The notes under the pieces: model-generated
What the model saw: only the letters and a program-made list of their open reading frames with translations
Told to the model about the DNA's origin: nothing
Database searches by the model: none
Source of the DNA: Hymenobacter algoricola
GTDB taxonomy: Bacteria > Bacteroidota > Bacteroidia > Cytophagales > Hymenobacteraceae
Assembly: GCF_039539525.1 (NCBI RefSeq)
Contig: NZ_BAABDH010000041.1
Span: 189,563-253,562 of the forward strand
Direction: 5' to 3'
Length of the DNA stretch: 64,000 nt
Made by a program: the position numbers and the translations under genes
Shown here: piece after piece, positions 63,907 through 64,000 of the stretch
Layout of the letters: each line of letters opens with the position of its first letter
Numbering within the stretch: the first letter of the stretch is position 1

Positions 63907-64000
63907 TCATGACCGCTGTACATGATAGCCACAGTGGTTGAACCAAGCTTTGGCATCGGTGCTGGTAATCCATTGCACGGCCGCGTGAATGGCTTCCAGC
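63907..64000 (-). mobile_element. C-terminal end of an IS630-type transposase, continuing past the right edge
   Basis: The minus-strand frame reads LEAIHAAVQWITSTDAKAWFNHCGYHVQRS and then TGA at 63909-63907. The ending (D-A-x-x-W-F-x-H-C-G-Y) is the typical C-terminus of IS630-family transposases. Only about 30 residues are in the window. The AT-rich 63860-63906 segment should include the element's end, but no terminal repeat can be defined without the other end. Confidence 0.65.

Overview
The window is chromosomal DNA of a GC-rich member of the Bacteroidota, most like Hymenobacter or a close relative in the Cytophagales. The signs are: a protein with a C-terminal type IX secretion (T9SS) sorting domain and a PorE-like T9SS envelope protein; Bacteroidota-type promoters (TTG, about 20 bp, TAnnTTTG) in front of many genes; few Shine-Dalgarno sequences; and families common in this group (IcmF, DUF4199, PA2169-type four-helix proteins, lmo0937-type mini membrane proteins). 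I found no rRNA, tRNA or CRISPR array.

Layout. 1-2 kb: parC, cut by the left edge. 2.1-3.6 kb: a polytopic membrane protein. 3.9-10.9 kb: a signalling block with three histidine kinases and two response regulators. 11.3-15.6 kb: a T9SS-sorted phospholipase C-like protein and parE. 15.8-20.1 kb: an AI-2E-type transporter, two tandem PA2169-type genes and an exonuclease/GIY-YIG fusion. 20.3-24.7 kb: two pairs of paralogues, one convergent (STAS-like) and one divergent (lipoproteins with a kinase-like DxDRH motif). 24.7-34.5 kb: topoisomerase IB, two M48 proteases, an App1-type phosphatase, mtgA, a LON-domain protein, a metallophosphoesterase, a lipid kinase and an L,D-transpeptidase; much of this is envelope or lipid biology. 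34.6-37 kb: small secreted proteins in AT-rich DNA. 37.3-47.8 kb: housekeeping genes (ABC-F ATPase, hydroxyacyl-CoA dehydrogenase, msrA, dapD, a glycosyltransferase, fabH, a DtxR-type regulator, mnmE). 48-50.3 kb: gltA and two more small secreted proteins. 50.6-57.3 kb: PorE-like protein, queE, folD, lepA and a membrane-protein gene split by a stop codon. 57.4-64 kb: a GlcG-like protein, a regulatory-domain protein, icmF, then an accessory end with a PD-(D/E)XK-like gene, an antitoxin-like gene, a second copy of the icmF 3' tail, and the end of an IS630-type transposase.

Main unusual points: (1) a roughly 1-kb accessory segment between two copies of the icmF 3' end, next to an IS630-type transposase; (2) two genes each split by one in-frame TAG although TAG is an ordinary terminator here; (3) a perfect 26-bp-arm hairpin between folD and queE; (4) a divergent lipoprotein pair in which one partner has lost the DxDRH residues kept by the other; (5) a four-member family of small secreted helical proteins at two AT-rich loci; (6) a 15-bp motif shared upstream of both topoisomerase IV genes.
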